From: CAWUKT01 sp963923035
Lineage (GTDB): Bacteria > Bacteroidota > Bacteroidia > J057 > JADKCL01
Assembly: GCA_963923035.1 (NCBI GenBank)
Contig: CAWUKT010000020.1
Span: forward strand, 25,839 to 89,838
Direction: 5' to 3'
Length of the DNA stretch: 64,000 nt
In this document: positions 16,112-24,403 of the stretch, in pieces
Layout of the letters: the number at the start of each line of letters is the position of its first letter
Numbering within the stretch: the stretch's first letter is position 1
The notes under the pieces: generated by a model
What the model was told of the DNA's origin: nothing
The model's input: the letters and a program-made list of their open reading frames with translations, nothing else
Databases searched by the model: none
Made by a program: the position numbers and the translations under genes

Positions 16112-17686
16112 TTAAAACATCAACCAACGAAAGGAAAGAAAAGCTGTGTAGGGATTCGGCGGGCGCTCGGTCAGGGCCCCGTTGACGAGGCTGCTGTCGT
16201 AAAAATCGCCGAGCCAGAGGTAGGCGCCGTGGAGTTCGATGGACATCAGGACGCCCAGGTGGTAGATGAGGTTGGCATTGGCTTCGAGGCCCATCTGCCG
16301 GCCGCCGCCTGTCGGCGTGGCATTGGCGAGGGCGGACACGAGGCCCACCTTGCCCGTGAGCTTGTGGGGGATGAGTCCCCGGCCTGCGTTCACGCTGAGG
16401 CCTGTCACGCCGTAGCCCATGTTGGAGATGTCCGTGACCGCCGCCACGTAGCGGTTCACGACGTTGGCGTGGGGAAACAAGAGGTAGCCGCCGTGACTGA
16501 CATAAATGCCCCCGGGCGTCGCCCAGGTATTGCCGGTCAGGACGCCGGTGTAGACGCCATCATTGATGCCGTTCTCGTCGCCGGTGGTATAGATCGCATC
16601 GGCCCAGAGCGCGTCGTAAGTCGTCTGGCCGTAGCGGTAGCCGAAGCGCAGGTTGGCGCCCAGGCCCCGGATATTGGGTCCGGCCACCCAGTCGTCGTTT
16701 TGGTTCAGCTGGGTGCGGCCGATATTGTAATTCGCGTAGCCGGTGGCGAAGAAGCGGTCGAGGACCTGGGATTCGTTGTAGCTGAAATAGCTTCCGATCC
16801 AGAAGACATCAGCGCGGTAGGGATCGGCATTCTGAAACCGGAACCGGTACGCACCATTGTAATCGACCAATTGGCTGTTGAGACCTTGGGACAGGATCGA
16901 CGGTCCGCCTTCGCCATTCGCGCGGTCGCGGACATGGGCCAGGGATCCCCCCCAATGCCAGCGCAGCCCGATGGCCCGCCGGTAATGGAAATCGGCCATG
17001 GTCACATCGTCGTTTTCCTGGATATTGTTTTCGTAGAGCTTGTAAAACCCAGCCTTCATCATGTGGTAATCCGCATCCTTCCGCACGGAAATGCCCACTC
17101 CGTCGGTTCCCCAATAATTCATCCGGTACGAGGTATTCAGCAGCGTCTCGAACCAGGTCCGGTAGGGATTGAATGGCGTGTCGTACATCCGCTGGAGGCC
17201 CAGGTTGATGGCCCAGCCCTTCTTGGGAATCAGTTCCAGTTCGATGTTCTGGGTCTGTAGGTTCACGTGGTCGCCCGAGGGGGCCGATCCTGCATTTCCC
17301 CCCGAACCATACGCCACATCGCCCCAGGTCCAGTCAATCTCAAATGCCGCCCGGAGGGTTGCTTTGCCATTGAAGAGCTTGGGGGAGTAGAGGAAAAAGG
17401 GGAGAATGCGCTGTTCAAAGTAGCCCGCCTGGAGGGAATCCGAGGAAGAGGTGGTATTCGCACCGTACAACCGCCCGATCACCTGGCCCCGCAGGAAGTC
17501 GTTCTGGGGGTAGACATTGGTGGTGACGGCGTGGTTATAGAAAAAAGCCAGGAATTGAAACTCCTTGTTGGACTTCTGGGGGAGCCGTTCATCGAGTTCC
17601 TGGTAAAAAGACGGGCTTTGGGCCCTGATCTCGGCCAAACCGAATCCCAGGAGGAGCCCCAACAGGATAAGCAGACGGTACTTCAT
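16112..17686 (-). CDS. Predicted outer-membrane beta-barrel/porin-like protein
   Basis: A 524-residue exported protein: signal peptide to about residue 22 (AEIRAQS) followed by long alternating amphipathic strands with many Tyr/Trp/Gly and a terminal strand ending in Phe (FLSFRWLMF), the outer-membrane insertion signal. The family is not recognised by name; the pattern resembles alginate-export or carbohydrate/lipid porins. It is the first gene of an operon with a lipoprotein hydrolase (3-bp gap) and an acyl-CoA ligase, so it may admit or display the ester substrate of that pathway. Confidence 0.72.
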   Translation of the reverse strand: MKYRLLILLGLLLGFGLAEIRAQSPSFYQELDERLPQKSNKEFQFLAFFYNHAVTTNVYPQNDFLRGQVIGRLYGANTTSSSDSLQAGYFEQRILPFFLYSPKLFNGKATLRAAFEIDWTWGDVAYGSGGNAGSAPSGDHVNLQTQNIELELIPKKGWAINLGLQRMYDTPFNPYRTWFETLLNTSYRMNYWGTDGVGISVRKDADYHMMKAGFYKLYENNIQENDDVTMADFHYRRAIGLRWHWGGSLAHVRDRANGEGGPSILSQGLNSQLVDYNGAYRFRFQNADPYRADVFWIGSYFSYNESQVLDRFFATGYANYNIGRTQLNQNDDWVAGPNIRGLGANLRFGYRYGQTTYDALWADAIYTTGDENGINDGVYTGVLTGNTWATPGGIYVSHGGYLLFPHANVVNRYVAAVTDISNMGYGVTGLSVNAGRGLIPHKLTGKVGLVSALANATPTGGGRQMGLEANANLIYHLGVLMSIELHGAYLWLGDFYDSSLVNGALTERPPNPYTAFLSFRWLMF

Positions 17687-17765
17687 AGCGCAGGGAAATA
17701 GGAAAAAAGGGGAAGCGCCGTCCCTCCCAGGCCGGCACTTCCATTATAACAGACTGAAAATACGA

Positions 17766-18404
17766 CTATTGGATCTCCTGGTAGGTCTGGACATTGGCCG
17801 TACCCAAGGTACCGCCGTTGGAGCTGCCGAAACCAGCGGCTGCCGTCGGAGGCGTCGCCCCAATGTCAGGGTTGGTCTGGACCACTTCGTAGCTCATGGT
17901 CGTACCATTGATGTCGAAGATGCCCTGAACGGTGAGCTGGGCCGGAGTGCTTTGGTCGAGGGTGATATTGTAAATGGTACCCGTGCCCGACTCCGACTGG
18001 GAATACGTTCCGGTCAAAGTAATCGGCACCCCGGAGGTATCGTATTGCTCAACGGTATAGGTGAAGTCGACGTTGAATTCAGCGTAAATGCTGTCCACGG
18101 CAAACAGGTTCACCAGCAAGGGAGCAACATCGGAACCCGAGGACTGGTAGCGCTTGCCCTGTACACCTTCGGTACACGCGGAGCAGCTTCCGCCACAGTC
18201 AACACCGGTTTCGTCTCCATTCTGGACGCCATCGGTACAGGTCGGACAGGCACCACATTCGGGGCCACCACAGTCAATACCAGTTTCTTCTCCGTTTTGG
18301 ATGCCATCCGTGCAGGTGGCGGGATCATCGCGGTCGCAAGATGAAAAGGCGGCGGTTGTTGAGAACACCGCAAAGGCGATCAGGATCAACTTGAATGCTT
18401 TCAT
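17766..18404 (-). CDS. Lipoprotein with two Cys-rich DGxQNGxETxxDCGG repeats
   Basis: A 212-residue lipoprotein (TTAAFSSC lipobox near residue 23). Residues ~30-80 contain two copies of the Cys-rich secreted repeat CTDGIQNGEETGIDCGG / CTDGVQNGDETGVDCGG, each followed by a CxxC-like element; this repeat is frequent in Bacteroidota and myxobacterial surface proteins. The C-terminal ~130 residues are beta-rich and unassigned. It lies between the outer-membrane protein operon and the KAS III-like gene on the same strand, with 30-80 bp gaps, so cotranscription is possible but not shown. Confidence 0.75.
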   Translation of the reverse strand: MKAFKLILIAFAVFSTTAAFSSCDRDDPATCTDGIQNGEETGIDCGGPECGACPTCTDGVQNGDETGVDCGGSCSACTEGVQGKRYQSSGSDVAPLLVNLFAVDSIYAEFNVDFTYTVEQYDTSGVPITLTGTYSQSESGTGTIYNITLDQSTPAQLTVQGIFDINGTTMSYEVVQTNPDIGATPPTAAAGFGSSNGGTLGTANVQTYQEIQ

Positions 18405-18434
18405 AATCTTAGATTTTTGCTTTTAATCGGCTCA

Positions 18435-19421
18435 TCACAGTACAAAGGCGGCACTGGCAAAGGCCAGTCCCCCACCTGAACTGATGAAAAATATCAGGTC
18501 CCCTTCCTTCACCAAGCCCTGCTCCCACGCTTCATTGAAGGCCATAGGAATACACGCCGAACCGGTATAGCCGTACTGGTGCATCACATTGTGCGCAACC
18601 TCATGCGGCAACTTCAACAGGTCCAAGGTGGCGTTGATGGCATTGATGTTGATTTGGGTGAAAAAATACTTGTTGACGTCGGTGGGCTGGACTTCCAGCC
18701 GCCGACAGAGCTCGAGTACCATGCCCGACCACATCTCCGGATTCAATTCCGGCGGAAACTTCTTCGCAAACTTCAGCTTGTGGGCGGCATCGGTCGGGGC
18801 GGCCCCGTTGATCGGGGCCACGGTTCCACCGGCGTAAACGCCCATGTAGTCCCAGTACTGGCCCTTTGAAATGAGCTGTCCGCTCTGGTAGCCCGCCTTG
18901 GTCACCTCGGCCTTCAGCAAGACGGCGCCCGCGCCGTCGGCAAACAGCGTGACCGTTTTCTTGTCCTCCGGATTGAGGTGGCGGCTCATCGCGTAGGCCC
19001 CGATCACCAGGATATACTGGTAGCTTTCGTCGGCCCGGATGTACTTGGCGGCCATGTCGAGGCCACTCACGAAGCCAGCACAAGCGGCGTTCACGTCAAA
19101 TGCGCCCGCATTCACCGCGCCCAGCTCATGCTGGACGACCGACGCCGTCGCCGGGGACAGGTAATCGGGCGTATCCGTGGTTAGGATGATCAGGTCCAAT
19201 TGTTCGGGCCGGATGCCGGCCCGTTCCAGGCAGGTCCGCGACGCGTCGAGGGCGAGTGTCGAGGTGCTTTGGCCCTCGGTGACCCACCGGCGGTTGAAAA
19301 TCTGGGCACTTTGCTCGAGCCAGGTGCTGACGTCGATGCCGAGGGCGGCATCGAAATGTGCGTTGGAAAGTACGCGTTCCGGGGCGGCAGCGCCCACCGA
19401 TATGATCCGTGCGTTGTTCAT
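18435..19421 (-). CDS. Ketoacyl synthase III-like protein with altered triad
   Basis: A 328-residue thiolase-fold protein. The nucleophile Cys114 lies in DVNAACAGF as in FabH. By eye, however, the two other FabH catalytic residues are replaced: the His of the PHQAN motif corresponds to Gln in YFFTQININA, and the Asn of the YGNTS motif corresponds to Tyr in YGYTGSAC. The protein is therefore unlikely to do the decarboxylative FabH reaction and may instead be an acyltransferase or a thiolase-like specialist. Its start overlaps the stop of the SSS symporter gene by four bases (ATGA), so it is translationally coupled to a carboxylate-type transporter. Confidence 0.8.
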   Translation of the reverse strand: MNNARIISVGAAAPERVLSNAHFDAALGIDVSTWLEQSAQIFNRRWVTEGQSTSTLALDASRTCLERAGIRPEQLDLIILTTDTPDYLSPATASVVQHELGAVNAGAFDVNAACAGFVSGLDMAAKYIRADESYQYILVIGAYAMSRHLNPEDKKTVTLFADGAGAVLLKAEVTKAGYQSGQLISKGQYWDYMGVYAGGTVAPINGAAPTDAAHKLKFAKKFPPELNPEMWSGMVLELCRRLEVQPTDVNKYFFTQININAINATLDLLKLPHEVAHNVMHQYGYTGSACIPMAFNEAWEQGLVKEGDLIFFISSGGGLAFASAAFVL

Positions 19422-20929
19422 GGGGCAGAGGCGGGTGCGACCCGCCGGTTTTGGACGAAGCCCAGGGCCAGGGCAGGAAGACTTCCCGCCAGGCAGCCCA
19501 CTGCTGCCGTCACTCCGGGATTGGCCACGTTGAGGGCCAGGTCTGGAAACAAATCCGATCCAAAGAAATACAAACCAAAATGCAGCACCACGCCCAGGAC
19601 CGACAGGGCCCAGACCGCGGTGAGGTTAACCTGTTTGAAGAGGACGCCCGCCATCAGGGGCGGCACCACCGCCAGCACCAACCCGTAGACGCCCACCTGG
19701 CCAAAGATGCCGAGGAGTTTGGGCGGGTTGAGGTTGACGAAGAACGTGGCAATCGCGATGACGACCAGCACAATATTGCTGCTCCGCAGGGCCCATTTCA
19801 TGTGTTTTTCCTTGTCCACCGGTCCTTTTTCCCGCATCTCCACCACATTCATGATCAGGTCGTTGCTCGTGATTGTGGAAATCCCCACCATGAGTCCATC
19901 GAGGGTCGACATGGCGGCGGCGAGCAAGACGACACTGATGACCGTGAACATCCAATCGGGAAATACATATTGCAGGTAAGCGGTCATGACGAGGTCCTGC
20001 CGGAAATTGCCGGTGGCCGGGTCGAGCAGGGCTTCATCCGGGACGACGACGTGGGCAAAGAATCCCGCCAGGAGGAGGAGGGTGAACAGCAAATAGGTCC
20101 CGGCGAATACGTAGATATAGCGCCGGACATCGCGGTCCCGCTTCACGTACAGGGCCTTGGTCAGAATATGGGGCTGGCAAACCAGGGCCGCCCCAATGAC
20201 AAAGCCCGCGATATAAATCGAGAAGGTCGAATCAAACAATTTGCTGCCGGGGTTAACCCAGGCCAGCAGATTGGGATCCACTTCATTTAATTTTCCAACA
20301 ATGTCGACACCATCAAACAGCCACAATTTCAGCCCCGCCCCCACGATGAGCACCGACACGCCCACCATCAGGAACCCCTGAAACATATTCGTGTAGACAT
20401 GGGCATAGGTCCCGCCCAGGATCACATAAGAGGTCACGAAGACCAGCGTAATGATCAGCGCCGTGGTATTGTCAACGCCCAGCATTTTCTGCATCACAAT
20501 CGAAATTCCTCCGACCAATAGCACAATGAAGGCGAACGCGAGGAGGTTGAGCAGGGCGAAGTAGAGGGCAAATGGACGGGAGCCATAGCGCTTTCCAATC
20601 CAATCCGGAATGGTCAGCGCCTTCATTTTTTCTCCCTGCCTCCGAAATGAGAAGGACAAGAGAAACAGCATGAATAAAATCCCAATGAAAACGCTCACGC
20701 CCAGATGCATCCAGGCCGCGAGTCCGTCCACATAAATGAAACCGGGATTGATGATAAAGGTCGCCGCTGAAGCTGTGCTCGTCGCCAGGGTAATGCCCAC
20801 CACAAAGGGGGACATGTCGCCCTTTCCAATCGCGAAACTGGCGAAGTCACCCGTTTTCTTATACCCCAGCCAACCGAGATACGAAGTCACGGCTACATAC
20901 AGGGAAAATAAGATCCAGGCGAGTGTCAT
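19418..20929 (-). CDS. Sodium:solute symporter (SSS) family transporter
   Basis: About 503 residues from ATG 20929 (a longer ORF adds 18 residues without hydrophobic character). Some 13 hydrophobic helices are visible; the SSS core features include ATSTASAATFIINPGF in the second helix region, the GGTYAHVYTNMFQG segment and the cytoplasmic-loop VRRYIYVFAGTY. It should import an organic solute with Na+ through the inner membrane. Coupled by overlap to the KAS III-like gene and close to two hydrolases and an acyl-CoA ligase, a short carboxylate is a reasonable substrate guess but unproven. Confidence 0.9.
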   Translation of the reverse strand: MTLAWILFSLYVAVTSYLGWLGYKKTGDFASFAIGKGDMSPFVVGITLATSTASAATFIINPGFIYVDGLAAWMHLGVSVFIGILFMLFLLSFSFRRQGEKMKALTIPDWIGKRYGSRPFALYFALLNLLAFAFIVLLVGGISIVMQKMLGVDNTTALIITLVFVTSYVILGGTYAHVYTNMFQGFLMVGVSVLIVGAGLKLWLFDGVDIVGKLNEVDPNLLAWVNPGSKLFDSTFSIYIAGFVIGAALVCQPHILTKALYVKRDRDVRRYIYVFAGTYLLFTLLLLAGFFAHVVVPDEALLDPATGNFRQDLVMTAYLQYVFPDWMFTVISVVLLAAAMSTLDGLMVGISTITSNDLIMNVVEMREKGPVDKEKHMKWALRSSNIVLVVIAIATFFVNLNPPKLLGIFGQVGVYGLVLAVVPPLMAGVLFKQVNLTAVWALSVLGVVLHFGLYFFGSDLFPDLALNVANPGVTAAVGCLAGSLPALALGFVQNRRVAPASAP

Positions 20930-21011
20930 ACAGTCCTTTGGGTGGTGGATACTTGATACCTTACAGCAGGCCTCTTTGGGCACAATGAATCTAAACAGCT
21001 TGTCGGTGAAA

Positions 21012-21048
21012 CTTAGGTCAACCCCAGATTATTATGGGGTTGACTAAG
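21012..21048. promoter_or_regulatory. Strong inverted repeat, candidate operator or attenuator
   Basis: GTCAACCCCA (21017-21026) and TGGGGTTGAC (21035-21044) form a perfect 10-bp dyad around an 8-nt AT-rich loop, extended by CTTA/TAAG after a one-base bulge. Neither side has a T-run, so it is not a classical terminator. It lies between the hydrolase gene at 21127 and the symporter start at 20929, and the half-site GTCAACCCC recurs at 22065-22073. Confidence 0.55.
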
Positions 21049-21126
21049 CGTTCCGAAAAATGTTGATCTCTTTCTTTTTCATCCCGAAAACCTCCAAAGC
21101 AATATCAGCCCAGGGTTGACGGAATG

Positions 21127-22002
21127 CTATATGAGAAATCTCAGTACTGCTTCGTTGAACTTTTCGGAGGCTTCCCACTGGAGGAAATGGCCCACTTGGG
21201 TCAGGTAGCTGAGCTCCCGGGGAGCCAGGGCCTGCACTCCGGCGCGGGTGATGTCGCGGGTCTTCCGACCCGCGTGCAGGCGGGGATGCGGAATCAGCGC
21301 ATCCTCGGCGCCGTAGAGCACCATGAGGTCGCCTCCCACTTCCGCCAATTGCTGGTGGACGCTGTCCTGCACCATGCCCAACACACATTTGGGCAGCATG
21401 TCGCAGTAGTAGCCGAATCCCGGCCCGGTCCGCAGGGCTTCCATCTCATCGAAAAGGAACCCGACGTCGTCGGGAAGCCGGTGAAAATAGCTGGTGACGC
21501 TCCGTTGGGCCTGCTCGGCGGTCATTTGCCCCAGGAAATCGGCGGTGTAATTTTCGCGCAGCCAGGCGATTTCGTCGCGGGTGAAGGACTCAATGCCCGC
21601 TGGGGCGACCAGAATCGCCCGATCAGTGAGGTGGGAATGGTCCAGGAGGGTGCGCAGGACGACCTGTCCGCCCATGCTGTGGCCGACCAGGACGGGTCGG
21701 TGCACGCCCAATTGCACGAGGAACTCGTGGAGGACATCGGCGAAAAAGGGCATCGTAAAGGAGTAGTTCTCCTTGGAGGATTGGCCGTAGCCGGGCAAAT
21801 CGAGGGAAATACACCGGAAATGGTGCCGGAGTTGCGGGACGTTTTTCCGCCAGGCCCGCAGGTTGCTGGCCATTCCATGCACAAATACCAGGGTGTCATC
21901 ACCCTGGCCTTCATCCAGATACGCCACCCGGACTCCACTCCCCAAGGTCAGGACCTCGGGCTGGTAGGTATGGGTATCGGGAGAAATGGTATTTCGCATC
22001 AT
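21127..22002 (-). CDS. Alpha/beta hydrolase (Ser nucleophile)
   Basis: A 291-residue hydrolase without export signal: HGMAS oxyanion loop near residues 43-47, nucleophile elbow GHSMGGQ, Asp in GAEDALIP and His in QVGHFLQWE. It shares YGQSSKENYSFTMPFFADV and VAPAGIESF-type blocks with the lipoprotein hydrolase at 15146-16108, so the two are cytoplasmic and envelope versions of the same enzyme type. Downstream on the same strand come the palindrome, the symporter and the KAS III-like gene. An esterase or lactonase acting on an acyl substrate is likely; the exact substrate is unknown. ATG 21999 directly after the start is an alternative. Confidence 0.87.
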   Translation of the reverse strand: MMRNTISPDTHTYQPEVLTLGSGVRVAYLDEGQGDDTLVFVHGMASNLRAWRKNVPQLRHHFRCISLDLPGYGQSSKENYSFTMPFFADVLHEFLVQLGVHRPVLVGHSMGGQVVLRTLLDHSHLTDRAILVAPAGIESFTRDEIAWLRENYTADFLGQMTAEQAQRSVTSYFHRLPDDVGFLFDEMEALRTGPGFGYYCDMLPKCVLGMVQDSVHQQLAEVGGDLMVLYGAEDALIPHPRLHAGRKTRDITRAGVQALAPRELSYLTQVGHFLQWEASEKFNEAVLRFLI

Positions 22003-22053
22003 GGGTGACCGTTAGCTGGGAAAAGATAGGGAGAAAGTCGGTGCATAAAACAG

Positions 22054-22073
22054 CTCAACCCAAAGTCAACCCC
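22054..22073. promoter_or_regulatory. Two TCAACCC half-sites in divergent intergenic region
   Basis: CTCAACCCA (22054-22062) and GTCAACCCC (22065-22073) lie 11 bp apart between the divergent hydrolase (start 22002) and reductase (start 22237) genes. The second is identical to the arm of the palindrome at 21017-21026, suggesting one regulator for the locus. The rest of this 234-bp gap is a pyrimidine-rich leader for the reductase. Confidence 0.35.
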
Positions 22074-22236
22074 TCCTAAATTTCCCCTTTTAAACCCTTA
22101 TCATGCCTTTTCGTTTCTCATTCATCTCCTCCAACTCGTCCAGTCAATCCCCCATTTCTTTTCTCCCATCCCCACCTCCCCTTTTGATTGTTATAGATTC
22201 CCGCCGTTGAATACAACTGGAAAACCACTCTAATTC

Positions 22237-22980
22237 ATGAAACAACTCGAAGGCAAAATTGCAATTGTCACTGGAGGCTCTCAGGGGATTGGCAAGGCCA
22301 TTGTCAAACAATTCCTGGACGAAGGCGCCCAGGTCGCCATTTGGGACATCGACGTCACCAAAGCCAAGGCGACCCAGGCGGAATACGACCCGTCCGGCGA
22401 GCGCATCCGCATTTATGAGGTGAATGTGGCAGATTTCCAACAGGTAGAACAGCAAATGGCTGCCACCCACAACGACTTTGGGCGGATCGACATCCTGGTC
22501 AACAATGCCGGCATTACGCGCGACTCTTCCTTGAAGAAAATGAGTCTGGAGCAATGGGACCAGGTCATCGGCGTCAACTTGAATGGGGTTTTCTACTGCG
22601 TCAAGGCAGCATTCCCGTACATGGCCGCGCAGGGCTACGGCCGGATCGTCAACGCCTCCTCGGTCGTCGGCATCCAGGGCAATTTCGGCCAGACGAACTA
22701 CGTGGCGACCAAGGCCGGGGTCATTGGGATGACCAAGGTTTGGGCCCGGGAATTTGGGCGGAAGGGCATCACCGTCAACGCGGTGGCGCCTGGCTTCATC
22801 AATACCGAAATGATGAGTACCATCCCCGACAATGTCCTGGACGGCATCAAAGGGAAGTCGCCCCTGAACCGGCTGGGTGAAGTCGATGAAGTCGCCAGCG
22901 TCTATACCTTCCTGGCTTCCGACGCCGCCGCTTTCGTGACGGGAACGACCATTAGTGTGGACGGCGGGGTCTCGTTGTGA
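22237..22980 (+). CDS. 3-oxoacyl-ACP / acetoacetyl-CoA reductase (SDR, FabG/PhaB-like)
   Basis: A 247-residue classical short-chain dehydrogenase. NAD(P)-binding TGGSQGIG at about residues 12-19, NNAG near 89-92, the catalytic Ser in NASSVVG and the YxxxK pair in NYVATKAG, and the C-terminal SVDGG. The GNFGQTNY segment is intermediate between FabG (NAGQANY) and PhaB (QFGQTNY), so it may reduce acetoacetyl-CoA as well as ketoacyl-ACP. Divergent from the hydrolase/symporter/KAS III cluster and sharing possible TCAACCC sites with it, it is probably a secondary, pathway-specific reductase; no fab gene cluster surrounds it. Confidence 0.85.
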   Translation: MKQLEGKIAIVTGGSQGIGKAIVKQFLDEGAQVAIWDIDVTKAKATQAEYDPSGERIRIYEVNVADFQQVEQQMAATHNDFGRIDILVNNAGITRDSSLKKMSLEQWDQVIGVNLNGVFYCVKAAFPYMAAQGYGRIVNASSVVGIQGNFGQTNYVATKAGVIGMTKVWAREFGRKGITVNAVAPGFINTEMMSTIPDNVLDGIKGKSPLNRLGEVDEVASVYTFLASDAAAFVTGTTISVDGGVSL

Positions 22981-23037
22981 CACCTGTCAATGCCCGTTAA
23001 ATTGTAACTTTTGCCTCGCTGCCTCAATTGGGTACTT

Positions 23038-24402
23038 ATGCGAAGGCCACTGAAAACGTTCACCGAATTTTCCCACTCGATCCTTCCCCACGAGATCGAT
23101 TACCTCCTCTATGCCAACCAACTCCAGGACGAGGACCGGGTCGCCATCCTCCGGCAAATCCGCCACAACATCGAACAGCAGCCACCCGGCGATCATTTTG
23201 ATGTCGATATTGACAAGCGGACCTATTCCCACCTCAAGAACTGGATTCAGAAGCAATTGGAAGGGATTGATGTGGATCGACTCTACGAATGGATGTCCCA
23301 CCTGGACATCAAGATCATCAATGACCGCATTTCCCCCGATGAAGAACGGCAGCTCCTCCGCACCCTGAAGAATTACCAGCACCCGGCCTTTTTCTTCACC
23401 AAATTCTACGAAGTCCTCCGCAATTACAGCAACTTCCTCCTCATTCGGCTGCGGTACAAGGACCACCAAACCGTCAACCAATTTCTCGAACAGTACCAGA
23501 CGTCCTACCTCGAACACCAGGAGGTCCAGGAACGGCTTCAAAATGCCAGCCGGGACATTGTGGAAGAGTATACCATGCGGGAGTCCACCAAATCGGAATG
23601 GCGGGAATGGCTGAGTCAGGTCTTCGAAAATGGCCAGATCCAGGGCTATTTTCGGTACCAAAGTCTGATTCGACTCCACTATATTGACCTGCTGCGGGAG
23701 AACAACAAAGAATTATTGGAGCGCTACGAAAAGGTGGGGAGCTATTTCAAGGAGGGAAAATTCTACTCGAAGCGACTCGTACTCAACTTCTACCACAACC
23801 AAATGCTGCTCCACCACAAGGCCCGGGATTACGAGCGGGCCCTGCAATTTGGTTACCTCTCTATCCGCGCCAAAAACCACGACTACCTCCTCTACGTTAA
23901 CAACTTGTGCGATGTCCTCGTGCAATTGGGGCGCTACGAAGAGGGATTGGAATTGCTGCGGGGGGCGGCAAAGGAAGCCAAGGACACGAACAATTACTTC
24001 AATCGGGTTGGCTTCGTGGCCTTCTATATGCGCTGCCAAATCGGCGTGGGGCAGGCCCGCTCCGCGGTCAGTTACGGGAGCAGTTTCCTCGCCGCTTATA
24101 AAAAGGAAATCCTGAAGTACCGGTGGTACCGGTTCTTCAGGACTTACCTCGAAGCATTGCTGCGGACCGACCAATCGCGCGACATGCTCCGGCTCCTCAA
24201 GAAGCACCGCCTCCTCGAAATGGAGGCGGAGAAGGGCCTGGCGGCGGGAAAAATTCCCGCGTTCAAGGTCCTGGCCCATACCGCCCGCTACCTCGCGGGG
24301 GAAATGGATGCCGACCAATTTCAGGAAGCCCTGGCAGGGTATCCTCCCGCCCGACTCCAGCTTCTGCTGGCGGGCGACCTGGACGGCTTGTCCGGTCCTT
24401 GA
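23038..24402 (+). CDS. Helical (TPR-like) protein of unknown function
   Basis: A 454-residue all-helical protein of no recognised family, using ATG 23038 (a TTG at 23011 would add nine residues). It is rich in Leu, Tyr, Arg and Glu with repeated helix pairs such as LHHKARDYERALQFGYLSIRAK and LVQLGRYEEGLELLRGAA, which are TPR-like at about residues 260-320. No signal peptide or membrane span, so cytoplasmic scaffold or regulator. It lies 57 bp after the reductase and ends one base before the TonB receptor stop codon (convergent). Function cannot be assigned. Confidence 0.7.
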   Translation: MRRPLKTFTEFSHSILPHEIDYLLYANQLQDEDRVAILRQIRHNIEQQPPGDHFDVDIDKRTYSHLKNWIQKQLEGIDVDRLYEWMSHLDIKIINDRISPDEERQLLRTLKNYQHPAFFFTKFYEVLRNYSNFLLIRLRYKDHQTVNQFLEQYQTSYLEHQEVQERLQNASRDIVEEYTMRESTKSEWREWLSQVFENGQIQGYFRYQSLIRLHYIDLLRENNKELLERYEKVGSYFKEGKFYSKRLVLNFYHNQMLLHHKARDYERALQFGYLSIRAKNHDYLLYVNNLCDVLVQLGRYEEGLELLRGAAKEAKDTNNYFNRVGFVAFYMRCQIGVGQARSAVSYGSSFLAAYKKEILKYRWYRFFRTYLEALLRTDQSRDMLRLLKKHRLLEMEAEKGLAAGKIPAFKVLAHTARYLAGEMDADQFQEALAGYPPARLQLLLAGDLDGLSGP

Positions 24403-24403
24403 A

